Below are positions 45,678-55,352 of a DNA stretch of 64,000 nucleotides, piece by piece; position 1 is the first letter of the stretch, and every line of letters starts with the position of its first letter. The stretch spans positions 62,001-126,000 of the forward strand of contig JAUXVT010000049.1 in NCBI GenBank assembly GCA_030680405.1. Direction: 5' to 3'. The position numbers and the translations under genes were made by a program. Source of the DNA: Thiobacillus sp. Its GTDB lineage: Bacteria > Pseudomonadota > Gammaproteobacteria > Burkholderiales > Thiobacillaceae. The notes beneath the pieces were generated by a model, which had not been told where the DNA came from, ran no database searches, and saw nothing but the letters and a program-made list of their open reading frames with translations.

Positions 45678-46303
45678 CAGGGCAAGGTCGGCGAGACGGG
45701 GGGAGCAGCGGGGGCATCAAACGACCAGCCGTACCAGGGAGTGACCAGTTCCCATTTGTCGCTGGTGACCGCGCCGATGGACAGCGGCTTGGGCAGTTTC
45801 GCTGTGTCGAGGCGCAGGCGCAGGCGGGCGTCGTAGCGACGTCCGGATTTGAGTGCGCCGCGTTCCAGCACCTGCCAGTTGTCCACCCGCCCCAACAAGG
45901 CCAGCGCCTCGCTCAGGGTAGCGGCGGTCCGGGTGGTATAGCCGGTTTCGACGACATAGCGGCGCAGCAGCAGATGGTAGTAAATCCGCATCTTGCGCTC
46001 GGCCTCGGCGATACCTTCGTCAAACCACCAGTTGCGCGGCCGAGTCAGTTCCAGTTCCAGCAGAAAATGCAGGTTGATGCCCTTGGCCAGCGCGTCTTCC
46101 AATGTGGGGTTGAGCGCGATGTTGACGTCCGCATCCAGCACATAGCCTTGCGGCGCGGCCTGGATGGCGGCCTGTTTGACCGCGCTTTTGTCATTGGCCA
46201 GCGCGCTGCCCGCAACGCCCAGCCAGCAGCCTAGCAACAGCCCGGCCAGCCAGCGAAACGCCGGGTCAGGTCTTGCGCAGCAGGGCGTAAAAGAAACCAT
46301 CAT
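45677..46303 (-). CDS. DUF4390 protein
   Basis: 208 residues. A hydrophobic signal (FRWLAGLLLGCWLGVAGSALA, about 17-38) and then the DUF4390 domain: GYVLDADVNIALNPTLEDAL, FLLELELTRPRNWWFDE, GRRYDARLRLRLDTAKLPKPL. Encoded upstream of ntrY in many betaproteobacteria, so it may be an envelope partner of that kinase. Start ATG 46303 (or 46300) lies inside the rsmB 3' end in another frame, a 38-base overlap. Confidence 0.75.
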   Translation of the reverse strand: MMVSFTPCCARPDPAFRWLAGLLLGCWLGVAGSALANDKSAVKQAAIQAAPQGYVLDADVNIALNPTLEDALAKGINLHFLLELELTRPRNWWFDEGIAEAERKMRIYYHLLLRRYVVETGYTTRTAATLSEALALLGRVDNWQVLERGALKSGRRYDARLRLRLDTAKLPKPLSIGAVTSDKWELVTPWYGWSFDAPAAPPVSPTLP

Positions 46304-47522
46304 GCTCGGCATCAGGCAGCAGCGACCCGTCGGACAAAGGTTCAGGAAGTGGACAGCGTTCGGCGTCCTGCGCATGGCGCGCAATGAACGCACGCACTTG
46401 CCCGTCGTTTTCTTCATTGAATACCGAGCAGGTGGCGTAAAGCAATGTACCACCCGGGGCCAGCAGCCGCCAGAGTGCCTCCAGCATCACGGCCTGCTGC
46501 GCGGCAAATTGCGCGATGTCGTCGGGGCGGCGCAGCCACTTGATGTCGGGGTTGCGGCGCACCACGCCGGAGGCACTGCACGGCACGTCGGCCAGAATGC
46601 GGTCGAACGGCCGGCCGTCCCACCAGGCATCGGGTTGCGCGGCGTCGCCTTCGATCAGGGTGGCATTCAACTGCAGCCGGTCGAGGTTTTCCTGCACCCG
46701 CGCCAGCCGCGCCGCATCCGTATCGAGCGCGGTCAACATCACGTTGGCGCGTTCCAGGATATGGCCGGTCTTGCCGCCGGGTGCCGCGCAGGCATCGAGC
46801 ACCCGCTCGCCCGGCTGCGCATCCAGCAGGCGTGCCGCCCACTGCGCGCCGGCGTCCTGCACCGACACGTCGCCCTGATCAAAGCCCGGCAAGCTGTGCA
46901 CCGGCACGGCCTTGTCGAGGGTGACGGCGTCCGCCCCGGTTTGCCGCGCCGGCAGCCCGGCCTCCGTCAGGCGCAGCAGATAACTCGCCACGTCGCCATG
47001 GCGACAATTGACGCGCAGGGTGAATGGCGGGTGCTGCTGGCCGGCCTCGAGAATGCCTTGCCAGTGCGCCGGGTGCTCGGCTTGCAGTTTCTGGATCCAC
47101 CAGTCGGGGTGCGACCAGCGCGCGGACGGCTGCTCGTCCGCGCGCTTTTCCAGCTCGGCACGGCGCCGCTGGAAATTGCGCAGCACCGCATTGGCCAGCC
47201 CGCGCCGCCAGCCCGCGCCCGCCGCTGCGACAGCGTTGTGCACCACGGCGTGCGCCGGCGCGCGGGTGTAGGCCAGCTGATAGAGCGCCACGCGCAGCAG
47301 CCAGCCGAGTTGCGGGTCGGTCAGTGGGCGCTCCAGCAGCGCTGCCAGCCAGGCATCCAGGCGGCCCAGCTGGCGCAGGCTGCCATATACGATGTCCTGC
47401 AAGGCGCCGCGCTCGCCCAGCGTTTTCAATTGCTGCAGGCGCTGCGGCAGCACCTGGTGCAGCGCCGCGCCGGCGAGCACCTCTTCGAGCGCGCCGGCAG
47501 CCAGTTTTTGCAGGTTATGCAT
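46266..47522 (-). CDS. rsmB: 16S rRNA (cytosine-967-C5) methyltransferase RsmB
   Basis: 418 residues. N-terminal NusB-like RNA-binding domain (about 1-135), SAM site DACAAPGGKTGHIL, catalytic DVPCSASGVVRRNPD and LLYATCSVFNEEND with the nucleophile Cys. Modifies 16S rRNA. Encoded after fmt, the usual order. Confidence 0.93.
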   Translation of the reverse strand: MHNLQKLAAGALEEVLAGAALHQVLPQRLQQLKTLGERGALQDIVYGSLRQLGRLDAWLAALLERPLTDPQLGWLLRVALYQLAYTRAPAHAVVHNAVAAAGAGWRRGLANAVLRNFQRRRAELEKRADEQPSARWSHPDWWIQKLQAEHPAHWQGILEAGQQHPPFTLRVNCRHGDVASYLLRLTEAGLPARQTGADAVTLDKAVPVHSLPGFDQGDVSVQDAGAQWAARLLDAQPGERVLDACAAPGGKTGHILERANVMLTALDTDAARLARVQENLDRLQLNATLIEGDAAQPDAWWDGRPFDRILADVPCSASGVVRRNPDIKWLRRPDDIAQFAAQQAVMLEALWRLLAPGGTLLYATCSVFNEENDGQVRAFIARHAQDAERCPLPEPLSDGSLLPDAEHDGFFYALLRKT

Positions 47523-47640
47523 GGTGGGAAATGCCCGGGTTAGTCTGCTGATTCATGGGATAGCCGCAGCGATGAGCGGCGGATGATAGCAGGGCGCGCG
47601 GTTGTCGACGCGCATCCGCTGCGAGCCGCCGGATCCGGTC

Positions 47641-48675
47641 TCAAGCGCCGAAACGGGTTCCAGGCGACAACGGCCGACCGGCGAGAAACGCCGCGGCCGC
47701 CATCCGTTTGCTGCCCGCGGGCTGGACCTCCTGCAAGGCCAGCGCACCGCTGCCGCAGGCGACCACCAGCTGGTACGCTCCGGCGCGCAGCACCTCCCCC
47801 GGGGCATACGATCTTTCTCGGGCTTCAGCCCGTAGAAAGTCGGAGTCCCCTTGTGGGGCATACGACTCCATCCCGCTTTGCGGGACTTCAGCACGTAGTG
47901 GATCGGCGTCCTTTAGGGCCCCCGCATCGGCAACGGCCTGTGCCGACCAGATTTTCAGCGGCGCGCCGTCCAGCAGCGTCCATGCGCCGGGCGCCAGATT
48001 GTAGGCGCGCACCGCCCGTGCAAGGGCGTCGGCAGGCTGGCGCCAGTCCAGCCTCGCCTCGTCCTTGGTAAGTTTGGCAGCGTAGGTAGCCTGTGCGTCG
48101 TCCTGCGCCTGCGGCACCAGCGCGGGGTAATTCGCCAGCGCCGCGACAATGGCGCTGGCGCCTGCCGCAGCCAGGGTGTCGTGCAGGCTGGCTGCGGTGT
48201 CGGTTTCGCGAATCGGCACCACCGTTTTGGAGAGCATCGCCCCGGTGTCGAGCCCGGCGTCCATCTGCATGATGGTGATGCCGGTTTCCGGGTCGCCCGC
48301 CAGGATCGCGCGCTGGATCGGTGCCGCGCCGCGCCAGCGCGGCAGCAGCGAGGCGTGGATATTGAGGCAGCCGAAGCGCGGCAGGTCCAGCACCGCTTGC
48401 GGCAAAATCAGGCCGTAGGCTGCGACCACCATGACATCGGCATCCGCCGCGCGCAGCTCGGCCTGGGTCTCGGATGTTTTCAGACTGGCGGGCTGATACA
48501 CCGGCAGACCACGCGTCAGCGCCGCCTGCTTGACCGCGCTGGGCGTGAGCTTCATGCCGCGCCCGGCCGGGCGGTCGGGCTGGGTCAACACTAGGACGAT
48601 GTCATGCCCGGCCTCCGCCAAGGCATTGAGGGCGGCGGCCGCGAACGGCGGCGTGCCGGCAAAGATAATGCGCAC
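47641..48675 (-). CDS. fmt: methionyl-tRNA formyltransferase
   Basis: 344 residues from GTG 48675, 8 bases after def. [15 protein letters not shown], formyl-folate site [20 protein letters not shown] with catalytic Asn and His, and DTGAMLSK. Formylates initiator tRNA. Residues about 249-292 are an extra loop ([13 protein letters not shown], then [21 protein letters not shown]) in the C-terminal OB domain, encoded by a palindromic repeat, making the protein about 35 residues longer than usual. Confidence 0.93.
   Translation of the reverse strand: MRIIFAGTPPFAAAALNALAEAGHDIVLVLTQPDRPAGRGMKLTPSAVKQAALTRGLPVYQPASLKTSETQAELRAADADVMVVAAYGLILPQAVLDLPRFGCLNIHASLLPRWRGAAPIQRAILAGDPETGITIMQMDAGLDTGAMLSKTVVPIRETDTAASLHDTLAAAGASAIVAALANYPALVPQAQDDAQATYAAKLTKDEARLDWRQPADALARAVRAYNLAPGAWTLLDGAPLKIWSAQAVADAGALKDADPLRAEVPQSGMESYAPQGDSDFLRAEARERSYAPGEVLRAGAYQLVVACGSGALALQEVQPAGSKRMAAAAFLAGRPLSPGTRFGA
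47801..47915. repeat. in-frame palindromic tandem element inside fmt
   Basis: Two related units each begin GGGGCATACGA (47801 and 47855) and contain CGTAG-N4-TCGG-GTCC (47831 and 47894). Hairpins: CGGGCT-TCA-GCCCG within TTTCT/AGAAA; CCCC-TTGT-GGGG within GGAGT/ACTCC; CCCGC-TTT-GCGGG. The gene frame is kept through both units. Confidence 0.65.
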
Positions 48676-48683
48676 GGGCCGGC

Positions 48684-49217
48684 TCAGAGCGACGCGCGCA
48701 CCGGCGCGGCGTCGGGGCGGTGCTCGCGCGCCTGCTTGACCAGTTTGGCCTTGATCCGGTTGCGCTTGAGGTTCGACAGGTAGTCGACAAAGACCTTGCC
48801 CATTAGGTGATCCATTTCGTGCTGGATGCACACCGCCAGCAGGCCCTCGGCCTTGAGCTCGAACGGCTTGCCGTCGCGATCCAGCGCGCGCACAGTGACG
48901 CGCTCGGCGCGCGTCACCATGTCAAAAATGCCGGGCACCGACAGGCAGCCTTCCTCGCCTTCGGCACGGCCGGACTGGGCGACGATTTCGGGGTTGATGA
49001 ACACGCGCAGCCCGTCGTGGGTTTCGGAAATGTCGATGACGATGACGCGTTCGTGGACGTCGACTTGGCTGGCCGCCAGCCCGATGCCGGGGGCGGCGTA
49101 CATGGTTTCGGCCATGTCGTCGACCAGTTTACGGATGCGCGCATCCACCGCAGCAACCGGCTTGGCGACGGTGTGCAGGCGGGCATCGGGGTAATGCAAA
49201 ATATCGAATCTGGCCAT
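48684..49217 (-). CDS. def: peptide deformylase
   Basis: 177 residues from ATG 49217. Three metal/catalytic motifs: [15 protein letters not shown] and QHEMDHL (Cys, two His, Glu). Removes the formyl group added through Fmt. First gene of the minus-strand train; divergent from the LysM gene. Confidence 0.95.
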   Translation of the reverse strand: MARFDILHYPDARLHTVAKPVAAVDARIRKLVDDMAETMYAAPGIGLAASQVDVHERVIVIDISETHDGLRVFINPEIVAQSGRAEGEEGCLSVPGIFDMVTRAERVTVRALDRDGKPFELKAEGLLAVCIQHEMDHLMGKVFVDYLSNLKRNRIKAKLVKQAREHRPDAAPVRASL

Positions 49218-49376
49218 AAAAAACTTTACGAATGAATGGGCTGGGCGCACACTTTGATGCAGAATCTGCGCTTGTTTGCGCACGGCCCTAAATATAAGGC
49301 GGCGGATAGCCGTAAGCTAAGCGCACAGTATATTTTCAATGCAAAATTAGACAAGGTCTAAGTGGAGGGTTCCCCC

Positions 49377-50648
49377 GTGCGTCAACTCGTTATTTCTCTT
49401 GCCCTGTTGCTGGCGATGCCTGCGCTTGCCGACACCCTTAAACTGCAGGACAACGCGCCCGACACCTATGTCGTGGTCAAGGGCGACACCCTGTGGGACA
49501 TCTCCGGCCGTTTCCTCAAGGATCCATGGCGCTGGCCGCAGATCTGGAACATGAACCGCGAGGAAATCAAGAATCCGCACTGGATTTACCCCGGTGACCT
49601 CGTCGTGCTCGACCGCAGCGGCAAGGAACCGCGCCTGTCGCTGGTCAAGGGCGACAAAAATGGCATGCAAACCGTCAAGCTGTCGCCCAGCGTGCGCGCA
49701 ACCGACATCGGTGGCGACGCCATTCCGGCCATCCCCATCAATGCCATCCACGCCTTTTTGAACCAGCCGCTGCTGGTCAGTAATGAAACACTGGAAAAAG
49801 CCCCGCAGATCATTGGCACCAACGAAGAGCGTGTCATCATGACCGCGAGCGATACCGTTTACGCGACCAGCGACGAGTCTGGCACAACGCGGTGGCAAAT
49901 TTATCGCAAAGGTCAGGCCTTGACGGATCCGGATAATGGCAAACTTCTGGGCCACGAAGCGGAATATTTGGGCGACGCAGAAACCCTGGTTCCCGGCAAC
50001 CCGCAAAAATTGCGGATCACGCGGGTGACCCAGGAAATTCTCCCCAAAGACAAGCTCATACCGGCTCAGGAGCATACCCAGTTCGAATTTGTGCCGCGCG
50101 CCCCGGAAAAATTGATTTCCGGCAAGGTTATTTCTGCCTACGGCGCGACTGGACTCGCAAATTCGGGACGCTACCAGACCGTCGTCATCAATCGCGGTGC
50201 TCAGGATGGCCTCGAACCGGGCCATGTGCTGGCCGTTTACCGCGCCGGTAAAGTGGTCAAAATAGACAAGGCCGGTCGCCAGCGCTGGGTTTACCTGGAT
50301 TCCGGCTGTATCAAGCCCGGAGAAAAGGTCAGCCTCGACCAGTTTTACGAGCCCGGGAAGGTCATGGAAGACTGCAAGCCAAGCGCAGAAGTGCAGGCAG
50401 GCCCCTGGGCCTACATGGATGTGGGCTGCCTGAAACCGGGCAAGAAGGTCAGTTTCGACCAGTTCTTCGATCCCAAGGAAGTCTACGATCGGGGATGCAC
50501 GGACAAAAATCAGACGGAATCCATGCAGCTTCCGGATGCGCGGACGGGCTTGATCATGGTGTACCGCGTGTTCGACCGCGTGTCCTATGCGCTCATCATG
50601 CAGTCCGAGCGGCCGGTGTATCTGCTCGACACGGTGAAAAACCCCTGA
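49377..50648 (+). CDS. exported LysM-domain protein with internal Cys repeats
   Basis: 423 residues from GTG 49377 (GGAGGG 7 bases before). Signal peptide MRQLVISLALLLAMPALA, then LysM at about 31-80 (YVVVKGDTLWDISGRFL, IWNMNREEIKNPHWIYPGD). Residues 306-333 and 346-374 are two copies of YLDSGCIKPGEKVSLDQF-type sequence, inserted in a conserved beta domain that resumes at LPDARTGLIMVYR. Encoded before dprA, as in relatives. Probably a periplasmic peptidoglycan-associated protein. Confidence 0.85.
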   Translation: MRQLVISLALLLAMPALADTLKLQDNAPDTYVVVKGDTLWDISGRFLKDPWRWPQIWNMNREEIKNPHWIYPGDLVVLDRSGKEPRLSLVKGDKNGMQTVKLSPSVRATDIGGDAIPAIPINAIHAFLNQPLLVSNETLEKAPQIIGTNEERVIMTASDTVYATSDESGTTRWQIYRKGQALTDPDNGKLLGHEAEYLGDAETLVPGNPQKLRITRVTQEILPKDKLIPAQEHTQFEFVPRAPEKLISGKVISAYGATGLANSGRYQTVVINRGAQDGLEPGHVLAVYRAGKVVKIDKAGRQRWVYLDSGCIKPGEKVSLDQFYEPGKVMEDCKPSAEVQAGPWAYMDVGCLKPGKKVSFDQFFDPKEVYDRGCTDKNQTESMQLPDARTGLIMVYRVFDRVSYALIMQSERPVYLLDTVKNP

Positions 50649-50678
50649 TCACACACGCTCTCGAAAGACGCATCGAGC

Positions 50679-51737
50679 GTGCTTGACGCCTGGCTGCGCC
50701 TCGCCCTCGCCCCGGGGGTCGGCAACACCAGTCTGATCCGCCTGCTGACGGCCTTCGGTTCCCCGGAGGCCGTTTTGGCGTCCGGCCGTGCCGCGCTGAC
50801 GGCGCATCTTTCCCCCGCTCAATGCGACGCACTGCTGGCCGAACCTGACGCTGCGGACCTTGACGCCATCCACACCTGGCTCGCCCAGCCCGGCAACAGC
50901 CTGATGACGCTGGCGGACGAGGACTATCCGAAGAGCCTGCTGGAGATCGCCGACCCCCCCGCCGTGCTGTATTGCAAGGGGCAGCGCAGCCTGTTGAGCC
51001 AGCCCTGCCTCGGCATTGTCGGCAGCCGCAACGCCACGCCGCAGGGCGTGCGTGACGCCGAGGCGTTTGCCCAGGCGCTGTCCAACGCCGGGCTCACCAT
51101 CGTCAGCGGGCTGGCGCTCGGCATCGACGCGGCGGCGCATCGCGGCGGGCTGGCGGGCGCAGGATCGAGCGTCGCCATCATCGGCACCGGGCTCGACCGC
51201 ATTTATCCCGCGCGCAACAAGGCGCTGGCGTACCTGCTGGCCGAAAACGGGCTGATCGTGTCGGAATTCGCGCTCGGTACGGCGCCCCTGCCCGGGCACT
51301 TTCCGCGCCGCAACCGGCTGATCAGCGGCTTGAGCCGCGGCGTGCTGGTGGTGGAAGCCGCGCCCAATAGCGGTTCACTGATCACCGCACGGGTGGCGAC
51401 CGAACAGGGGCGCGACGTGTTCGCCATTCCCGGCTCGATCCATTCGCCGCTGGCGCGTGGCTGTCATGCGCTGATCAAGCAGGGCGCCAAGCTGGTCGAA
51501 TCCGCCGCCGACATTCTCGACGAACTGGCCTGGCAGCAGCGGCTGGCGCCACCGGTGCTGGCCGAAACCCTGTCCGACCTGGTGCTGGACGCGCTGGACG
51601 GCGCGCCGACCACCCTCGACACGCTGGCACAAAGAACTGGGTTGACGCTGGATGCGCTTTCAGCGAAGCTGTTGACGCTTGAACTGGATGGGCGAATTGC
51701 ACCCTTGCCCGGCGGGCGTTACCAAAAAATCCACTGA
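50679..51737 (+). CDS. dprA: DNA processing protein DprA
   Basis: 352 residues from GTG 50679. Rossmann core IVGSRNATPQGVRDAE, IVSGLALGIDAAAHRG, SEFALGTAPLPGHFPRRNRLISGL. The C-terminal winged helix is present (TLDTLAQRTGLTLDAL). Loads RecA on incoming single-stranded DNA during transformation. Confidence 0.93.
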   Translation: MLDAWLRLALAPGVGNTSLIRLLTAFGSPEAVLASGRAALTAHLSPAQCDALLAEPDAADLDAIHTWLAQPGNSLMTLADEDYPKSLLEIADPPAVLYCKGQRSLLSQPCLGIVGSRNATPQGVRDAEAFAQALSNAGLTIVSGLALGIDAAAHRGGLAGAGSSVAIIGTGLDRIYPARNKALAYLLAENGLIVSEFALGTAPLPGHFPRRNRLISGLSRGVLVVEAAPNSGSLITARVATEQGRDVFAIPGSIHSPLARGCHALIKQGAKLVESAADILDELAWQQRLAPPVLAETLSDLVLDALDGAPTTLDTLAQRTGLTLDALSAKLLTLELDGRIAPLPGGRYQKIH

Positions 51738-51741
51738 CACT

Positions 51742-52188
51742 ATGCTCGACATCCTGGTTTACCTCTACGAAAGCTTCCGCATGGCCGAGCTGGCGCCCAA
51801 TCGCGACGCGCTGGAAAAACGTCTGTTTGCCGCCGGTTTTGAAGAAGCCGACATCAACGACGCGCTCGACTGGTACGCCAACCTGAGCGGCAGCGCCACC
51901 CACGAACGACTGGCACAGGCCTATGACCGTCATTACGCGATCGAAGAGTTGAAACGCCTCAACGACGCCTGCCGCAACGAGCTGGCCTATCTGGTCAGCG
52001 CTCACGTGCTCGACCCCGAATCGCGCGAATGGGTGATTTCCGGTCTGATGGCGCTGGGCGGCGAAGACATCGAGCCGGATCATGTACGCTGGATGACGCT
52101 GATTGTGCTGTGGAGCCGCGGGCTAATCGAACATTTCACCCACCTGGAAGACATGCTGCTTAATCACGAGCCAGGACGTCTGCACTAA
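51742..52188 (+). CDS. smg: Smg family protein (DUF494)
   Basis: 148 residues: MLDILVYLYESF, GFEEADINDALDWYANL, EWVISGLMAL. Always near dprA/topA in beta- and gammaproteobacteria; function unknown. Four bases after dprA, likely coupled. Confidence 0.9.
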   Translation: MLDILVYLYESFRMAELAPNRDALEKRLFAAGFEEADINDALDWYANLSGSATHERLAQAYDRHYAIEELKRLNDACRNELAYLVSAHVLDPESREWVISGLMALGGEDIEPDHVRWMTLIVLWSRGLIEHFTHLEDMLLNHEPGRLH

Positions 52189-52199
52189 ACCATATAACC

Positions 52200-54761
52200 A
52201 TGTCCAAACTCGTCATCGTCGAATCGCCGTCCAAATCCAAAACGCTGAAAAAATACCTCGGCGCCGACTACGAAATCCTCGCCAGCTACGGCCACGTACG
52301 CGACCTGGAACCGAAAACCGGTGCGGTCGATACCGAAAATTTCAGCATGAAATACCAGGTCATCGAGCGTAATGCCAAGCACGTCGAAGCCATCGTCAAG
52401 GCCGCCAAAAAGGCAGATGAAGTGCTGCTGGCAACCGACCCGGACCGCGAAGGCGAGGCCATTTCCTGGCACATCAGCGAAATCCTCAAGGAGCGCAAGG
52501 TCAAGACGCCGATGAAGCGGGTGGCCTTCTACGAAATCACCGAATCCGCCGTACAGGACGCGGTGCGCCACCCGCGCGAGATCGCGACCGACCTGGTTGA
52601 CGCGCAACAGGCACGGCGCGCGCTGGATTATCTGGTGGGCTTCAACCTGTCGCCGCTGCTGTGGAAGAAAATCAGCCCCGGCCTGTCGGCGGGCCGCGTG
52701 CAGTCACCCGCGTTGCGGATGATCGTCGAGCGCGAGCTGGAGATCGAGGCCTTCGATGCGCGCGAATACTGGACGCTGCACCTCGACAGCCACAAGGGCA
52801 CCCAGCCGTTCACCGCCAAACTCACCCACTTCAAGGGCGAAAAGCTCGACCAGTTCTCGGTCGAGCACGAGGCCCGCAGCAAGGAATGGCTGGCGATGCT
52901 GGAAGGGCGCGATGCCACGGTGATGCGCATCGAAAAGAAGCGCCGCGCGCGCCATCCCGGCGCTCCGTTCACCACCTCGACCCTGCAGCAGGCCGGCGTG
53001 CGCCAGCTCGGCATGACCACCGATCGCGTGATGCGCACTGCGCAGCAGCTGTACGAAGGCATCGATCTCGGCGAAGGCCCGGTTGGCCTCATCACCTACA
53101 TGCGAACCGACTCGGTGAACCTGGCGCAGGAAGCGATCACCGACATCCGCAAGTATGTGGGCGCCAACTTCGACAAGGATTTTCTGCCGCCCGCCGCGAT
53201 TGCCTACAAGGCCAAGACCAAGAACGCGCAGGAAGCACACGAAGCCGTGCGTCCGACCTCGGTGACCCGCACACCCGAAGCGGTGAACCCGTTTCTTTCG
53301 CACGACCAGGCGAGGCTCTACGAACTGATCTGGAAGCGCACCGTCGCCTGCCAGATGACGGCGGCGCAGTTCGACACCGTCGCCGCCGACATCACGGTGG
53401 GCGAGGGCACCTTCCGCGCCACCGGGCAGACGCTGGCGTTTGCCGGGTTTCTGGCGGTGTATCAGGACGACGAGGACGAGGAAGAATCCAAGCTACCCGC
53501 GCTCGCCGAGGGCGAAACCCTGCCGGTCGACAAGCTCTACGGCGAGCAGCATTTCACCCAACCACCGCCGCGCTACACCGAAGCCAGTCTGGTGAAGGCG
53601 CTGGAGGAATATGGCATCGGCCGCCCTTCCACCTATGCCAGCATCATTTCCACCCTGCAGGATCGCGAATACGTGGTGCTGGAGAAGAAGCGCTTTCAGC
53701 CGACCGACATCGGCCGCCTGGTCAACTGCTTTCTCACCCGGCATTTCAGCCACTACGTCGATTACGACTTCACCGCCAAGCTGGAAGACAAGCTCGACGA
53801 TGTGTCGAACGGCAAGCGGGTATGGACGCGCCTGTTGGGCGAATTCTGGAGCGAATTCGACGGCGACCTGAAAGCCAAGCAGGACGTCGAGCGCGGCTGC
53901 CCGATTTCGGAGGCCTGCCCCAAGTGCGGCAAGCCGCTGTTCATGCAGGCGAGTAAGCGCGGTCTCTTCATCGGCTGTTCCGGCTACCCGGAATGCGATT
54001 ACACGCGGCCGCTGCATGCGGCCACCGCAGAGGGCGACAACATCCTGGGCCAGGATCCGGCCTCGGGCCTTGACGTCAAATTGCTCTCCGGACGTTTCGG
54101 TCCCTATGTGCAGATCGGCGAGATGCCGGAGAACAAGAAGGCGCCGAAACCGCGCCGCGCTTCGTGGCCGAAGGAGATTCCGCTGGAAAACGCGACCCTG
54201 GAACTGGCGCTTAAATTTCTCTCGCTGCCGCGCGAGGTCGGCCATCATCCGACCACCGGCCTGCCGATCGTTGCCAACAACGGCCGCTTCGGGCCGTATC
54301 TGCTGCACGACGGCAAGTTCAAATCGATTCCCAAGTCCGACAGTGTGTACGAAATCGATCTGCCGCGTGCTCTCGAAGTGCTGGCGATGGAGCGCGAGCC
54401 GCGCGGTGCCGACTCGGCCGCCTCGCTGCTGAAAAACCTCGGCCCGCACCCGGAGGACGGAAAGGATATCACCGTGCGCAGCGGCCGCTACGGCCCCTAT
54501 GTGAAGCACGGCAGCACCAACGCCACGCTGCCCAAGGACATCACGCCCGAAGCCATCACGCTGGATGAGGCGCTCGCGCTGATCTCCGCGCGCGTCGCCA
54601 AGGGACCCGCCAAAAAACCGGTGAAGATGGCCGCCGCCAAACCCGCGGCGGCGAAGAAACCGAAAGCCGCCAATACCGAACCGAAAAAACCCGCCAGCAA
54701 AAAAGCAGCGACCAAAAAAGCCACCGTTAAGAAACCCGCCAGCAAAAAAGCCTCCGCATGA
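52200..54761 (+). CDS. topA: DNA topoisomerase I
   Basis: 853 residues. Toprim domain with E7-like LVIVESPSKSKT and LLATDPDREGEAISWH; catalytic Tyr in GLITYMRTDS; zinc finger CPKCGKPLF...GCSGYPEC; then three topo-C repeats (GRFGPYVQIG, GRFGPYLLHD, GRYGPYVKHG). Ends in a Lys/Ala tail (about 800-853) for DNA or RNA polymerase contacts. Relaxes negative supercoils. Confidence 0.95.
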   Translation: MSKLVIVESPSKSKTLKKYLGADYEILASYGHVRDLEPKTGAVDTENFSMKYQVIERNAKHVEAIVKAAKKADEVLLATDPDREGEAISWHISEILKERKVKTPMKRVAFYEITESAVQDAVRHPREIATDLVDAQQARRALDYLVGFNLSPLLWKKISPGLSAGRVQSPALRMIVERELEIEAFDAREYWTLHLDSHKGTQPFTAKLTHFKGEKLDQFSVEHEARSKEWLAMLEGRDATVMRIEKKRRARHPGAPFTTSTLQQAGVRQLGMTTDRVMRTAQQLYEGIDLGEGPVGLITYMRTDSVNLAQEAITDIRKYVGANFDKDFLPPAAIAYKAKTKNAQEAHEAVRPTSVTRTPEAVNPFLSHDQARLYELIWKRTVACQMTAAQFDTVAADITVGEGTFRATGQTLAFAGFLAVYQDDEDEEESKLPALAEGETLPVDKLYGEQHFTQPPPRYTEASLVKALEEYGIGRPSTYASIISTLQDREYVVLEKKRFQPTDIGRLVNCFLTRHFSHYVDYDFTAKLEDKLDDVSNGKRVWTRLLGEFWSEFDGDLKAKQDVERGCPISEACPKCGKPLFMQASKRGLFIGCSGYPECDYTRPLHAATAEGDNILGQDPASGLDVKLLSGRFGPYVQIGEMPENKKAPKPRRASWPKEIPLENATLELALKFLSLPREVGHHPTTGLPIVANNGRFGPYLLHDGKFKSIPKSDSVYEIDLPRALEVLAMEREPRGADSAASLLKNLGPHPEDGKDITVRSGRYGPYVKHGSTNATLPKDITPEAITLDEALALISARVAKGPAKKPVKMAAAKPAAAKKPKAANTEPKKPASKKAATKKATVKKPASKKASA

Positions 54762-55156
54762 GCTCGCAACCCAGCCTGCTCATGGTCAGCGCCTTCATCG
54801 GCACAGCAGGCTACAAAAAGCTGTATCAGGAACTGGGATACTCGGTCGTCACCGAATGGTCGGAGCGCAAGGCCATCAGCCTGGTGCGAAAAAAACCGCC
54901 CGCCGTCATCGTGGCAGACTTTTACCACCAGACGGATTTTCGCGACCGCCTGTCCAACCTCGAGTCCCTCCTGGCCGCGGTGCAAGGCGCGCCCAACACC
55001 CGCATTCTGGTTTTTTACGAAGCAGCCCACCAGGACGTGCTCGACAAGGTCAGCGCCCGCCTGCGTATCGACGCCGCCTTCACCCTGCCGGTCCAGGAAA
55101 ACCGGTTACGCGCCATGCTGCAGACCTGGCTAGAACATACGCCTGTATCGATTTGA
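54758..55156 (+). CDS. hypothetical protein with receiver-like fold
   Basis: 132 residues, ATG overlapping the topA stop (ATGA). Alternating strands and helices (LLMVSAFIGTAG, PAVIVADFYHQ, TRILVFYEA, AFTLPVQENRLRAMLQ) suggest a receiver-type alpha/beta fold; D near residue 50 sits where the phospho-acceptor would be, but the acidic pocket is not clear. Function unknown. Confidence 0.65.
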   Translation: MSSQPSLLMVSAFIGTAGYKKLYQELGYSVVTEWSERKAISLVRKKPPAVIVADFYHQTDFRDRLSNLESLLAAVQGAPNTRILVFYEAAHQDVLDKVSARLRIDAAFTLPVQENRLRAMLQTWLEHTPVSI

Positions 55157-55185
55157 ATCGTAATTAAGTTTTTTCCAGCTAGCCG

Positions 55186-55352
55186 TTAACTGTAGTCTCT
55201 CACCACGTTGTTCAGTATAAAGCCGAGCCGGGTAGCTGGTGGTTCATTACCGGTAGCTGAATGAGGGCGGGGGGAATTGTAATGCTGAATCCAGAACGGC
55301 AACTCAGCCGTTGATGAAGCGTTCCGCCTTGCCGTTGGTGCGCGGCGTACAG
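55186..55352 (-). mobile_element. IS481-family transposase remnant
   Basis: On the minus strand, 55352-55307 reads CTPRTNGKAERFIN, a hallmark of IS481/IS3-type DDE transposases. The C-terminal end follows in another frame: LPFWIQHYNSPRPHSA, EPPATRLGFILNN, ending TAA at 55188-55186. The segment normally between these is deleted, along with the whole 5' part. No terminal repeats recognised. Confidence 0.8.
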
